From Chaetoderma sp. LZ-2023a (Eukaryota > Mollusca > Caudofoveata > Chaetodermatida > Chaetodermatidae): a DNA stretch of 64,000 bases. The position numbers were made by a program, and so were the translations under genes. The DNA is taken from positions 144,466,233 to 144,530,232 of the forward strand of contig CM067359.1 of the NCBI GenBank assembly GCA_034401795.1, in the 5' to 3' direction. Position 1 is the stretch's first letter, and the number at the start of each line of letters is the position of its first letter. The notes under the pieces are model-generated. The model saw only the letters and a list, made by a program, of their open reading frames with translations. It did no database searches and was not told the DNA's origin. Positions 32,640 through 44,392 of the stretch are shown here, piece by piece.

Positions 32640-34107
32640 CGTTTGAACTTCATGGAAAATGTCAACAATGCGTTTGATGGGCAGTCCTCTTTAGCCACTT
32701 GATCATATCTGCACCACTTGCTTTCTTTAGCACAAGGCGTATTCCCATCAAAACTTAAGTCGGCAGGAGTAACACCTATATACAAAGCCAAGGACTCCTC
32801 TGATTTCACTAACTACCGGCCTGTCTCAGTACTACCACTTTTTTCAAAGCTACTTGAAAGACTCTATTATAAACGACTGATGAAATATCTAGACAGAAAT
32901 TCTATTATTTATCAATCACAATATGGATTCCGAGAGAAACATTCAACTATGATGGCCATCATGGACATGATAGAAAAATTTCAAATTCACTTGAAAATAA
33001 AGAACACATTTTAGGAATATTCTTAGACCTGTCAAAAGCATTCGATACCATAGATCATAAAATTCGAATTGAAAAATTCACCTATTATGGAATACGAGGC
33101 GTAGCACTCGATTGGATTAAAAGCTATCTAACCGACAGAGTGCAGTGCGTCCAATATAATGGAGTCTTGTCAGAAAATAGAAAATTATTATGTGGTGTTC
33201 CTCAAGGATCAATACTTGACCCGCTGCTCTTTCTATTATATATAAATGATCTACCCACCATACGCAACCAACTATCACTAATCCTGTTTGCGGATGATAC
33301 CAATGCTCTTTGTAGCCACAAAGATATAGATACCCTATATAAAATGTAAATCATGAAATGGAAAATGTAATCCGCTAGTTTAAAGTAAATAAGTTGTCAC
33401 TAAATGTAAGCAAAACTAATTATTTATTATCCACAAAAACACTGAAATCCAAAAATCTCCAAAAACTCTTTATCGATAATCAGGAAATACATAAAGCTCA
33501 ATTTGCAAAATTTATAGACGTATATTTAGACAAGAATCTTACCTGGGAGAATCATATAGAAATTCGTACAGCTAAAGTTGCAAAGAATGTGGGTATCATG
33601 CGACGACTAAAACTATACTTGCCAAATAATTTTTTTAAAACACTGTACAGCACATTAATATTAGCGCACATCACCTACTGCAATATGATCTGGAGTAACA
33701 CCTACCGAAATAAACTAACAAAACTGAAAGCACTACAAAAGAAAAGCATTAAGATTTTTGCACAAATAGCAGAGGGCCAAAGCATGTTCAAAACAGAAAA
33801 TCTACTTAAGCTAGAAGACATTGGGAAAATCCAATTATATTCAATCCTTAAAGACTACCACAACGGCAACCTACCGACACCACTATCAAATCTCTTCAAA
33901 ACCAACACCGAAATACATTCATATAACACCCGAACAAAACAGAACCTTTACATGAACCACTGCCATACACGAACATCCATGCAAAACCCCTCCACACAGG
34001 CAATACAATTATGGAATAATACAGATGCAAACGTTCGCACACAAATTTTAACTAAGACCTCATACAAGAAAACTGTAAAGAACCTTTTAATAGGAAACTA
34101 CTGATAT
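32640..34107 (+). pseudogene. Second LINE, RT and C-terminal part (5' truncated, frameshifted)
   Basis: RT motifs appear in order: PSKLKSAGVTPIYK and NYRPVSVLPLFSK (32740-32850), YGFREKHST (about 32935), LDLSKAFDTIDH (33020-33060), CGVPQGSILDPLLF (about 33195) and FADDTN (33290, catalytic Asp pair intact). A frameshift near 33014 and stops near 33350-33390 break the frame. The C-terminal 236 codons (33394-34104) are open. No endonuclease part is seen, so it is 5' truncated. The type is CR1/L2-group-like and differs in sequence from the LINE before it. Confidence 0.85.
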
Positions 34108-34480
34108 AACCCTTGGCACACTGCAAGTCCCCAACATCAACCCAATGGTCACCAAAACAGGGGTACATTTTGGTAACAATGCTGCCAAACATAGACAGAG
34201 AAGACACCTGCTATGAGGACAGCATTGTAGCCAAAATGAACACATATTCTCATCTATTAATTAGTGACAAAATCCTAATGCCCAATCAACAGTGGTTCAA
34301 GGGCTAGGATGCAAAGATCACCATGGCTGTTACAGGGCAGATGTATTCAGTCAGAACACAAATTAAATTAATGATGTTCCTGATGTACATAATTATGTTT
34401 ATGATGATAATTAGGAACAGTTGACTATAATTAAGATAATGATGTTAACAATAATAATAACCACGACGACGACGACAACT

Positions 34481-34524
<44 letters not shown>

Positions 34525-35000
34525 AACAACAACAACAACAACAACAACAACAGTGTTGTTAATTAATTAATTATGTTAATGATTATGTTGATGATCGCAA
34601 TAATACTAATTTTACTTATCGCATAAGGCCATACCAATTTGTTGTGATAAAATTGGTCGGGCCTAAGCATTAATGATGATACATAAATATGGTATGATAT
34701 GATATGTAGTGTAATCAACCATGGCGAGCACATCCACCCCACCCCACCCCAAACATGTTTTACAACAAACAGTAGGCCTACATGTTAATTTCTTCATATG
34801 TATTTTTATGTATTGTAAGTTATGTGAATGCTTTTTGTTGTTGTCCTCTTGGTGTGTCCCTTGTTTGTAATGTAGTGTGATATATATTTGTAAGGGGTCC
34901 ATCATTTTATAGGCATTGCCTTGGATGGCCTGTGGTATCTGTTTAAATGTACATAAACCGCGCAATAAATAATATAGAACTTGAACTTGAACTTGAACTT
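34108..35000 (+). mobile_element. 3' region ending in (TTGAAC)n, probable LINE 3' UTR or separate short element
   Basis: After the second LINE's stop there is AT-rich DNA, a (GAC)n/(AAC)n microsatellite at 34465-34555, and a hairpin AGGCCATACCAATTT/AATTGGTCGGGCCT near 34627. The segment ends GCAATAAATAATATAG followed by four TTGAAC units. The tail marks a retrotransposed 3' end. Whether all of it belongs to the LINE is unclear. Confidence 0.5.
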
Positions 35001-35489
35001 AGCATGTAGTACGTTTGCCCCAACTTTAATGGCGGCCGATCTCAAGACGCCCGGATGTGCTAAGCTATGAATAGCCTACATGCACGTATACGATAACATG
35101 TAATGTAGGACACACCTACACACACTCGAAGTAATGGCCGCACACATGTGACATTTGTATGTTTGTATGTGTGCATGCGCGCGTGAGTGTACTACAATAA
35201 GATACATATCATATAATAGGCCTAAATTAGCTGTCGTGGGTGGATGATTCTTTATCTTTAATTACAAAACGCACTGCTAACTAGGAAGCGCAAATTCCAT
35301 GCTACCTTGATCAATTTGCTATCACTAGTAATTGCAATATAGCTGATCAGATCGGCAGCAAATTTTGCTGTAGGTACATTACATGTATCCTTATCGCCCT
35401 TTTATATGACGGCTGGGTGAAGAGGTGACATCGTTATCTTCTGTGTCATAAAATCTCATAGTGATTAAACTGTCATGGGATATTGAGAT

Positions 35490-35555
35490 ATGGCGAGTGG
35501 TGATGCTGCTTCTTCTTTATTTAGTGATCCTGGCGGAGGTTTCACGCAACAGTCA
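35490..35555 (+). CDS. Candidate first coding exon of an unidentified host gene
   Basis: ATG opens 22 codons beginning MASGDAASSLFSDPGGG and ending in FTQQS, followed by a good GTGAGG donor at 35556. The preceding kilobase has no other ORF. The composition fits a real amino terminus, but I recognise no family and found no second exon. Chance is possible. Confidence 0.33.
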
Positions 35556-35719
35556 GTGAGGTTTCCACTGTAACTAATGCGCAGTACCTAGCAGAACATT
35601 AACTTCAACATTAACTTCAAATTTACACTATGAATGATATGTAGTTTCTGTTCATATATTAATATAACCACTTAATTTGATAACAGAGCCATCAGCCTTA
35701 ATTCGTGGATGCCATCTTA

Positions 35720-35775
35720 TGTGTGCGTGCGTGCGTGCGTGCGTGGGAGGGTGCGTGCGTGCGTGGGCGGGTGCG
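35720..35775. repeat. (GTGC)n simple repeat
   Basis: Runs of GTGCGTGCGTGCGTG. The open frames here are artefacts of the repeat. Confidence 0.8.
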
Positions 35776-36169
35776 TATTGTATATATCATGGATATTTTA
35801 CTTATTGTCAACTGTATATCGTATGCACTATCTATGTATGGCTATCTATATGTATGTAGATTTCGTGCCAATAAATAATCTGCTAAATTTCCGCACTGCA
35901 GCTACTGTGACGTCACACCCAATCAATCGCAATTATGACGTCACAACATCTTCATCTCACGAACTGATTACGTCATAGCTACAACATCGTGGACGGTGGT
36001 GGACTTAGCGAAAAGATCTACACGCACGAGAACGTATATGCGTATATGGGGTCGGGGTGGGGTGGGGTGGGGATTGGCAGCGTGGGCCGATAAAACCGAA
36101 ATATGCACTGTTATGGCGAGCGGCATGACGCAAAAGATTACTGGAATTTTAATTAATTTTTCATATAAA

Positions 36170-37075
36170 ATACCATGTAGAGAGCTTATTGCAGGAGCTG
36201 ATGCCGACTAGTGTTGTGAGGCATAAATGAAGTGGGATATCCGGCCTGTTAGCAATTTCCGATTCACAAACAATTGTCTACGTTAACAAAACAAATCCGA
36301 CCAAATACCAACGTCGGATTTTCGACCTTAAGCCGACGTTGGCATAGCATCGGACTTCCGACCAAATACCAACGTCGGATTTCCGTCCTATTGCCGACGT
36401 TGGGCCAACGTCGGATTTCTGACCAAATACCAACGTCGGATTTCGGACGTATTCCCAGCGTTGGGCCAGCGTCGGAAAACCTACGTCGGTTTCCGACGTT
36501 GGGCCGACGTGAGATTGCTATCTAGGACATAATAATACCATGTAGAGAGCTTATTGCAGGAGCTGATACCGACTTTAGTTTTCAATGGTGTGAGGCCTAA
36601 ATGAAGTGGGATATCCGGCCTGTTGGCAATTTCAGAATCACAAACAATTGTCGACGTTGACAAAACGTCAGATTTCCGACCAAATACCACCAGTTTTCAA
36701 TGGTGTGAGGCCTAAATGAAGTGGGATATCCGGCCTGTTGGCAATTTCAGATTTACAAACAATTGTCGACGTTGACAAAACGTCGGATTTCCGACCAAAT
36801 ACCAACGTCGGATTTCCGTCCTATTCCCGACGTTGGGCCGACGTCGAATTTCCGACCAAATACCAACGTCGGGTGGCGGGCCTATTACCGACGTTGGGCC
36901 AACGTCGGATTGCGACCAAATACCAACGTCGGATTTCCGACGTCGGGCCAACGTCGGCCCAATGTCGGTAAAACGAAGTCAGATTGCCGACGTCATGCCA
37001 CTGTCAGCCCGACGTCGTAAAACCGACGGCGACGTTGCCGACGTTGGGCCGACGTCAGATTGCTATCTGGGCCTC
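36170..37075. repeat. Tandem AACGTCGG repeat with duplicated flank
   Basis: A flank of about 110 bp (GAGCTTATTGCAGGAGCTGA through GGGATATCCGGCCTG) occurs fully or in part near 36177, 36542 and 36680. Each is followed by arrays of ACCAACGTCGGATTTCCGAC units (about 30-45 bp). The arrays end GCCGACGT.AGATTGCTATCT, the complement of the start of the block at 23700, so both belong to one dispersed family. Confidence 0.8.
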
Positions 37076-37270
37076 TATCTCGTCCCCCACCCCCTCAAAC
37101 AAACATTTTCTGGTACGCCTCCACTATGACCACCCTCCCCCCCCCCCCCGTGAAGCAATGGCGTGGGAACTGCATGGCTTGAAGCCCTATTTGTTATTTA
37201 ATGTCGTATTTATATGATGTAAATATAATATATGTGTATATATCAGACCCTCTACATATGCCTATTATAA

Positions 37271-37472
37271 TCAGGTTAAAAGCCCAACAGTGACATCACA
37301 GATTTGTACCACGAGGTCATTACATTCCTGGAAGTGATTTACCATTTGAAGATTGATCGAGTTTGTATGTTTAGAGGAGAACCATGTTAGCCCCTCTTGT
37401 GTCACCTTGTGGTTCATAATGGTAAAACCGGCCAATACTTCCTCTGCAGTTGTTTTGAGGACTGCATGTCTA
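37271..37472 (-). other. Open minus-strand stretch, unrecognised
   Basis: About 70 codons are open with ordinary-looking composition (TIMNHKVTQEGLTWFSS). A CTGCAG that could serve as acceptor lies near 37446. Nothing identifies it. It could be an exon or a repeat remnant. Confidence 0.2.
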
Positions 37473-37598
37473 TTTTGCAGTCTAAGACCGAGGAAAACTA
37501 TTTTTGAAAATTTACCACTGGAATGTCTGGCTCGGTTACCAGGCCAGTTATTCCAGTGATAATTGTCAAAAATAGTCTTCTCCTGGCCTACAAATGCA
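37473..37598. repeat. P120 palindromic repeat, diverged copy
   Basis: The arms AATTTACCACTGGAATG and TTCCAGTGATAATTGTCA with the GGCTCGG centre match 760-880. The outer arms are also partly kept. Confidence 0.7.
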
Positions 37599-38230
37599 CA
37601 CTGACCAAACAAAAATTTAGATTTTCTTGACCATTAACCCTTAATTAAACGTCAAAACGATCTTCCTAAATTCCTGTTATAAACTTATTTTAAAAACCCC
37701 AGTTATTTACTATATCTGTTTCAATTGTAATGTTTTGGTATTGTTTTGTATATATATACAAACTTTTCAAATGATAAATCACTCCTGAATTTAATGACCT
37801 CATTATACAAAAGAGGGTCTGTGTATACACCCGCCCACCCACGCACATGTGTGTGGGTGTGGTCTGGGAGAGTAGATCGAGGGACAGACATTTCGATTGT
37901 CTACTGTTTCAACCTTATGTATTGGTATTGGTTCAGTACTGGGCCAATAACCTGTGTTATCACATTAATGACGATGTCACAACGTCACTAACTCATAACT
38001 GTGCATTTAAAATTATGCTCGCTTGTTAAGTATGACGTCACTGCGCATGATCTGAATCCGGAAGTGTGTATTACCTCATAAGTACGTGTGTATGACGTCA
38101 TCATTTGTTGTTAAACAAACATTCTTTTGTGCATTTTACAATCGAGCTGAACCCGGAAATAAGTCATTACTTAACAAGCCCATATATAAGGCACACAAAT
38201 TCACATTCTTGGATTCTCTCAGACAATACA

Positions 38231-38294
38231 TATAGGCATATAACATATCATTACTGAACATGTATTGATAAATAAATTGAAATTGAAATTGAAA
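38231..38294 (+). mobile_element. 64-bp retrotransposed tail flanked by a 22-bp target duplication
   Basis: The 22 bases at 38209-38230 (starting TTGGATTCTCTCAGAC) are repeated exactly at 38295-38316. The insert ends in (ATTGAA)n. This is the structure left by a severely 5'-truncated LINE or SINE insertion. Confidence 0.85.
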
Positions 38295-38392
38295 TTGGAT
38301 TCTCTCAGACAATACAAACATATACTGACAGAGCTGCTAGCTGGCTTACCGATAGATGCAGTATTTGGAGGATGACCAATTAAGTGGTATCT

Positions 38393-38640
38393 GCGAGCCA
38401 GTTACTAAACATTTTCTTCAAAATTTCTCAAATTCGGATGTGAAAACTGTAGTAACTGGTATCTGGAAGCTATAGTTACTAAACTTTTTCTTCAAGATTT
38501 TCTCAAATTCGGATGTGAAAATCTTAGTAACTGGTACCTGGGAGCCAGTTACTAAACTTTTTCTTCAAAACTTTCTCAAATTCGGATGTGAAAACTTTAG
38601 TAACTGGTACCTCGGAACCAGTTACTAATTTTTTCTCATC
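38393..38640. repeat. Three tandem ~77-bp palindromic units
   Basis: Each unit runs AGTTACTAAACTTTTTCTTC...GATGTGAAAA...TTAGTAACTGGTA. The ends of each unit are inverted (AGTTACTAA/TTAGTAACT). Confidence 0.85.
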
Positions 38641-38734
38641 ATAATCAATCGCCTACGTCCACCTCCTCCGCAGTTTCTTCTACCAAATCAACAAAGGAAG
38701 GAGGAAGGATAGGACCACTCGACCAGACTGGCTC

Positions 38735-38839
38735 CAAGATACCATCATTCGTCTTCTCTCAGCTGTGTCCCGGTTCATATGGCTGCCCATGCCATATGAA
38801 CCGGGACATAGCTGAGAGAAGACGAATGATGGTATCTTG
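38735..38839. repeat. 49-bp-arm hairpin
   Basis: 38735-38783 is complementary to 38791-38839 with one mismatch, and the loop is 7 bases. The arms carry CAGCTGTGTCCCGGTTCATA. No element was identified. Confidence 0.88.
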
Positions 38840-39489
38840 CAGCTACAAATGAACTGACTGGATAAGCTTTTGGTGCCCAACACCAGCACCGTGTCCAGTC
38901 AATTCATGTGTAGTTGGCAAGGCGGTGGTTCTCAATGCCCATGCATGGAAATATGGTGGGAGCCGGGAGAAATCCACATTAGATTTGGTCGTCAGTTGCT
39001 TGCAGAAACACCCCGTCATGCTATCTGCTTCCGCATGCTGCCGCATATGACATTAACAGACTTCAACAGGACTACGTTAGCTACGTGAATGAATCTATGC
39101 CATTCGTCACCTCTGGCTTTAGGGACCACTCATCACCGAAATGTCAGAGAAAAAACATTGATATGATATGAAATGAAAGTGAATTAGGCTTGGTGTAGCC
39201 TGCCAGCCGGTCCTAGCGTGTCAAGCCTAGTTGCTTCTCCACTAACGTATTAGAATTTACAAAAGTCTATATGCCTGTTATACAGAACGTTTGATTTGCG
39301 AATGTTCTAAACTTTATATATACTTTTGTTTTATTTACAAGCGTTCATTCCAGAAAGTAGAGATCTGTACCGTTGTATATCTACACTATATATAATCTAT
39401 CTATCCATATAAACATCTACATGTATTTAGTTCTAGTTGTTCCGACTGTCTGTCGTGACTGTATGTAGTGTAGCTTAGTGTAGGTTTCA

Positions 39490-40080
<591 letters not shown>

Positions 40081-40148
40081 TCACTTAGGTATGCATATCA
40101 TACTGCAACAATGACATACGGTTATCTTAGGAGTACATAGACACATAC

Positions 40149-40680
40149 CTTTCCCTGTGAGCCAGTAAGCTTGACTTTCTTGTTGGAGGCCTCCAGACTC
40201 TTCAGCTTCTGATTCTGTATTGGCTCACAGAACAGCTCCTCAAAATAGTCATAGCAAGAACACCAGACTCAAGTTTGTAAAGGTTGTCATTGTCGGCCAA
40301 GAAGAAAGGATTTGTGAAGCTGCAAATAGCAAAGATGGTATGATGAATCAGCTCACAGTGTTTCCCGGCATTTGGGAAGTTCAGGTAATTGATCAGGCCA
40401 TACATCTCGGGAATCTTCTCAAAGTACTGAGCTCTGGTTGACGTCACATGGCACCATTGTATGACATATCCCCGGTGCACTTGTGGAGCAGGGCCAAGTT
40501 GTTAGTCTTCATATAATACTGCAGCATTACAGGACTAGAAAGTTAGGTATGGTCTATCACACTGAGTCAGAATGTGGTGGTCTTGCCGTAGCGTCTGACA
40601 TGCATCTTGTCTTCATAGGTCACATACTTCATTAGGATTCTGAGAGTGGATTGGTCTCGCAATGCGATGTCGTCGATTTT
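40149..40680 (-). pseudogene. Possible exon debris of an unidentified gene
   Basis: Three stretches on the minus strand look coding. The first is 40680-40565 (DQSTLRILMKYVTYEDKM). The second is about 40540-40440 (YYMKTNNLALLHKC), after a CTTTCTAG acceptor-like site. The third is 40440-40150 (EKIPEMYGLINYLNF, then in another frame YFEELFCEPIQNQKLK), ending at a GGTATGT donor at 40149. Frames do not join cleanly and stops intervene. I cannot identify the protein. A real exon cluster with sequence errors, or a processed fragment, are both possible. Confidence 0.4.
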
Positions 40681-40703
40681 CTAATACCGTTCGTTTGCCT
40701 ATA

Positions 40704-41423
40704 CATCAGGATCTTTCATCAGGCTGGTGAGATAACACATACACGTCTCTATAGTTACGGTACTACTTTATTAATATACAACTTACGCTGGGACACTGTC
40801 ACTGGCTCGTTTGCACAGTTAGCCACAATCCACAGTTTGATATTCAAGTCGTGGAGTGGGACCAACTATACAAAACAACAAGTGACCGTGCCCAACGCCA
40901 AACTCCAACTGACTGCCATCCCATGTTCTATTCGAGCCATGTGACGTCAGTCCATAGTCACAAACCTTAGTGACAAACAGTTGCACTTGATCCGTGGCAA
41001 CACATTCACTATATACAGTACGTATTACTAGATTAACAACAACAATAAAGTATGGACACAATATATTCAACAATCCTCTTTCGTATAAGCCTGGTGTGTA
41101 TATAATCAGTATTAGTGTATGTAAATCAATGGTGGTGTGTGTCACTGTCGATACATGCTAGTTCACGTGTGTGCTTATCTGTGGGCGTGGCTTGTTCATT
41201 TATTCATGCATGTGGTGTGACTGTCCTGTGTGCGAGTGCATGGGCCCTCTGTGTGCTCCTTTATGGTCGTGTGTGTAAATTCAGTTCTGTCCTGGATTGT
41301 GCTGTGTATATTCCGTATCCTGGTGCGCATGCGGTATACGTCTGTTTATGATTCGGGTGGTCAGTTGTGCGTTCTTGTGCATGTCTTGTGCGTGTCTTTG
41401 TGCGTGTGCTCCCGTCCTCTGTA
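40704..41423 (-). repeat. 3' LTR of the gypsy element
   Basis: Direct repeat of 48372-49089. I count about a dozen differences over the first ~270 bases by eye, so insertion is not very recent. An AATAAA on the minus strand (near 40764) could be the polyadenylation signal. A purine-rich AGGGGAAGCAGGG just inside the LTR is a candidate polypurine tract. Confidence 0.85.
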
Positions 41424-42810
41424 CCATATTAAACCCTGCTTCCCCTAGGATACTCCATATCCTGTGAAAAGATAAAACATAGAAACAACGTTATAATTCT
41501 TTAACATCAGGTAATTGTCATTGAATTTCAGCATAAAGACAATCTGTCATCATTTTTACCATAGAAATCATTGAAACAATCTTTTTAACAATATTTATAC
41601 ATTAGAACTCTAAAGGAGTATGCCAGACCCCACTGTACTGCTTGATATAGCATAAATCTATACTGCGTAACATTTTCAAAAGCATAGTTATAGCCTCTAT
41701 AATGTAATTCGAAGCAGGAATATTCTTTATCTTAAAATGTACTAGCGTATCAAACTTTCTCTTCCTTGGTGGAACGTATGACATCATTGTTTGAACTAGC
41801 TGGAAGGGACTTATAAGGACATAGCACTTCTTCACACTTTATTAGTCCTTAAATACCAATGTCCCAGCATTTTATTGCATCCTTGATTATGCACTCATTC
41901 ATTATTACTAATTCATACTTTATTACTCCTTCATACTTTATTATTCATTCATATTTTATTAACCATTCATCGTCCCATTTTCGTTTTGTGAGAGAATGAA
42001 TCGGTTAGATGATCATGACACCAGGCAAGAACCTGATATATGGTTTCAAGTTGATAACAGCACCAGACAAATACATTAAAGATACCGTTTACAGGTTTCT
42101 AGGAACATCTTTCCTGAATAATATTTCCCAAAAGATTCTTCCTGATGTGAACGAAAGCCGGAATCAGCGGAGGTAGTATTGTGTGCACCCAATACTGCCA
42201 TCCTAGATACCGGGCTATTATGCAAATAATCTTTGCTTGCATACCAAATCCATGCATATTTTCTGTATGAATTAGGATACAGAAACGGTTGCATCTGATA
42301 CTTAACAATTTCAGATTTAGACCATACACTGGACTCATTAATAGTCACCTTGATACAATAAACTTACCTTTACCATGGCTTATTCATTACATTATATACA
42401 TACTATCCTCGCCTCATGTTTCAACCGTCTCCTGCTTGCTGCCTGTCCTGCAAAAATAAAACACAACGAACACACAGCAGAATCATTTTAAGCATTTAGA
42501 TTACCATATGGTTTCCTTTTTTTTCTTTTCTTTAAAGATGGATGAATATTTAAGTATGCCTTTGAACATAAACAGCACTTGATTATTATCAGATCTAATA
42601 CACATATAACCTAAATATGATACACTATGCGATACAGATCACCTTTTATTACTGGATACCATGATTTTCATTAGCAGTGCCATGTAATTAAATTATTCTG
42701 CCATATCATATGCATCTAGCAATCTTATTGCCCATGGATAGATGCATTATCACTGGTCTGATTTGGGCATAGGGGTGGGTGTGGGTGGGGAGGTCTGCTT
42801 CACGAGGATC
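41424..42810. other. Internal gypsy sequence without a recognised ORF
   Basis: AT-rich region between the downstream ORF and the 3' LTR. Short minus-strand open stretches (41602-41835, 42076-42348) have protein-like composition but no recognisable domain. They could be remains of an env-like or gag-like gene. Confidence 0.4.
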
Positions 42811-43530
42811 CTAGTTCATTGCTTCTAATATCTTCTTCAGATTATCTGCTACTGTGGGTGTTGCCTGGGTTTGTCCCATTGTTCTGACTAGGTTGTTAAG
42901 TTCTTTATTTATTTGCAGTAATCTCGCTACGTCAGTTCGTCTGAGTGGCCATCAATTAATTTCTGTTGTGCTATGCTTACCAGATCATCGAAATATTTCA
43001 CAATTTTGCTATGTGTATCTAGTGCATTTGCATATGGCACCTGAGAACATGCATTACCTTCACCTTTGTTTTCTTTATTTTGATCATTTGACTGTCTGTC
43101 ATTGAATTTCTTCTGTGATGAATTGTAGCACATATTACAATGACACTCGACAACAGCAAAATATTATAATGCACCCACACTTCACCTTTGTTTTCTTTGA
43201 CCATTTGACCTCTGTTTGTGTTCATATTGACCATTTGATAATGTATAGCACTCATTACAGTCGCAATATTTATTTGCTTTCCTCTGATCATTTGACCTTT
43301 CAACATATTTATGTCTATACTGTGATGAACCATTGTACTCATTGAATTTAGCATTTTTATAAGTTTCCTGTTGATCATATGATATGTTATACTTATCGTC
43401 TTGATAATAGGAGGTGTATCGATTTGTGTCCCTCCTTTGTGGATGTATATGTCTATTGTTGTGTTCAGCCCTTTCCCTTGCCTTTCTATCCAAATGTACA
43501 TAATAGTTACGTAGTGAACCTTCACCTAGG
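42811..43530 (-). pseudogene. Extra ORF downstream of pol in the gypsy element
   Basis: A hydrophilic reading frame starts near 43530 (DRKARERAEHNN), is rich in Gln, Asn, Tyr and Lys, and has two similar Cys motifs, CDCNEC and CHCNMC, each followed by an Asn/Gln/Lys stretch. After shifts near 43190 and 42960 it ends DVARLLQINKELNNL...LEAMN and a stop at 42811. Nucleic-acid binding is a guess from composition. It may be a displaced nucleocapsid-like protein or an accessory gene. I know of no match. Confidence 0.5.
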
Positions 43531-43532
43531 TT

Positions 43533-44371
43533 CTAAATGGGGAGCCATTCTGTGTGTTCTAGTTTACATTTGTAATGTGTGATTCCATTTATTATTGAGG
43601 TAGCTACTATTTTGTGGATAGTCTCCATTTTGTCTTGTGGTTTTGGTGTTGATTTATTATATGTATTATTCTTGTATGTGCTGACTGCTGTGACTGTGGG
43701 TGCATTATAGTATTTTGCTGTTGTCGAGGTTTTTGGAGGTGGACGCCTACGTTTCTTACCCTTTTGCGTTCTGTTTGTGTTGTATGCTCTTAATAGGGCC
43801 TCTGAAATGTTATCTTGTAGCTCCCATGAATTTGGAAAGTTACCTTGCCATTTGACCATAAAGTGTCTAGTGCCATCAATGAGTTTCGTAGCCAAAATTT
43901 GTTCAGCTACATACCAAGTGTTGTCTTTCTTCACTACCTGTTGTTTTTGTGATTTTGGGTTGCAGTCAATTGAATCCTTATTTAATTTCTGTTTGTGTTT
44001 GTTTGTGTTTTGCTTTGCTTTGATTGGTCCCTTATTTGGTTGTTCTGTATCTGTTGGCCAGTATGCATGTCTACTGTGTCTTGTCTCTGTTGTCGTGTAG
44101 AATCTGTTTGTGGTTGTTCATTTCTTTGAGGCATGGCTAACTCATTATCAATTTGCTCAGGATCAAGGTCATCTGTTTGTATTAGCTCTAAAGGTGTATT
44201 TGTGGGCCTATCCTGTGGGCTTACAAATGGTTTCAATCTGTTTGCATGGACTCGTGATTGCACTTGTTTGTTGTCACTGCTTCGCCTAAGCGTGTAGGTA
44301 TAGTTGGTACGTACATCTACTACATAATATGGCCCTACCCATTTGCAATGCAATTTTGGGGAGAGTCCCAC
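43533..44371 (-). pseudogene. Integrase C-terminus with chromodomain (and a second chromo-like module)
   Basis: 44371-43982 holds the GPY/F-type integrase end (LHCKWVGPYYVVDV). After a one-base shift near 43985 the frame reads WYVAEQILATKLIDG...MVKWQGN...SWELQDNI, a chromodomain with its aromatic residues. About 70 residues later METIHKIVATSIINGITHYK...TEWLPI resembles a second, weaker chromodomain and ends at a TAG (43533), after which Asn-Leu continues in frame. Chromodomains in gypsy elements steer integration to modified chromatin. Confidence 0.75.
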
Positions 44372-44392
44372 TGGTGTTTTTGTGCAGTAGAG

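Noticed and set aside
38393-38640. CRISPR-like regular spacing of short repeats
   Set aside because: The window is eukaryotic, the units are contiguous tandem palindromes without unique spacers, and there are no cas genes.
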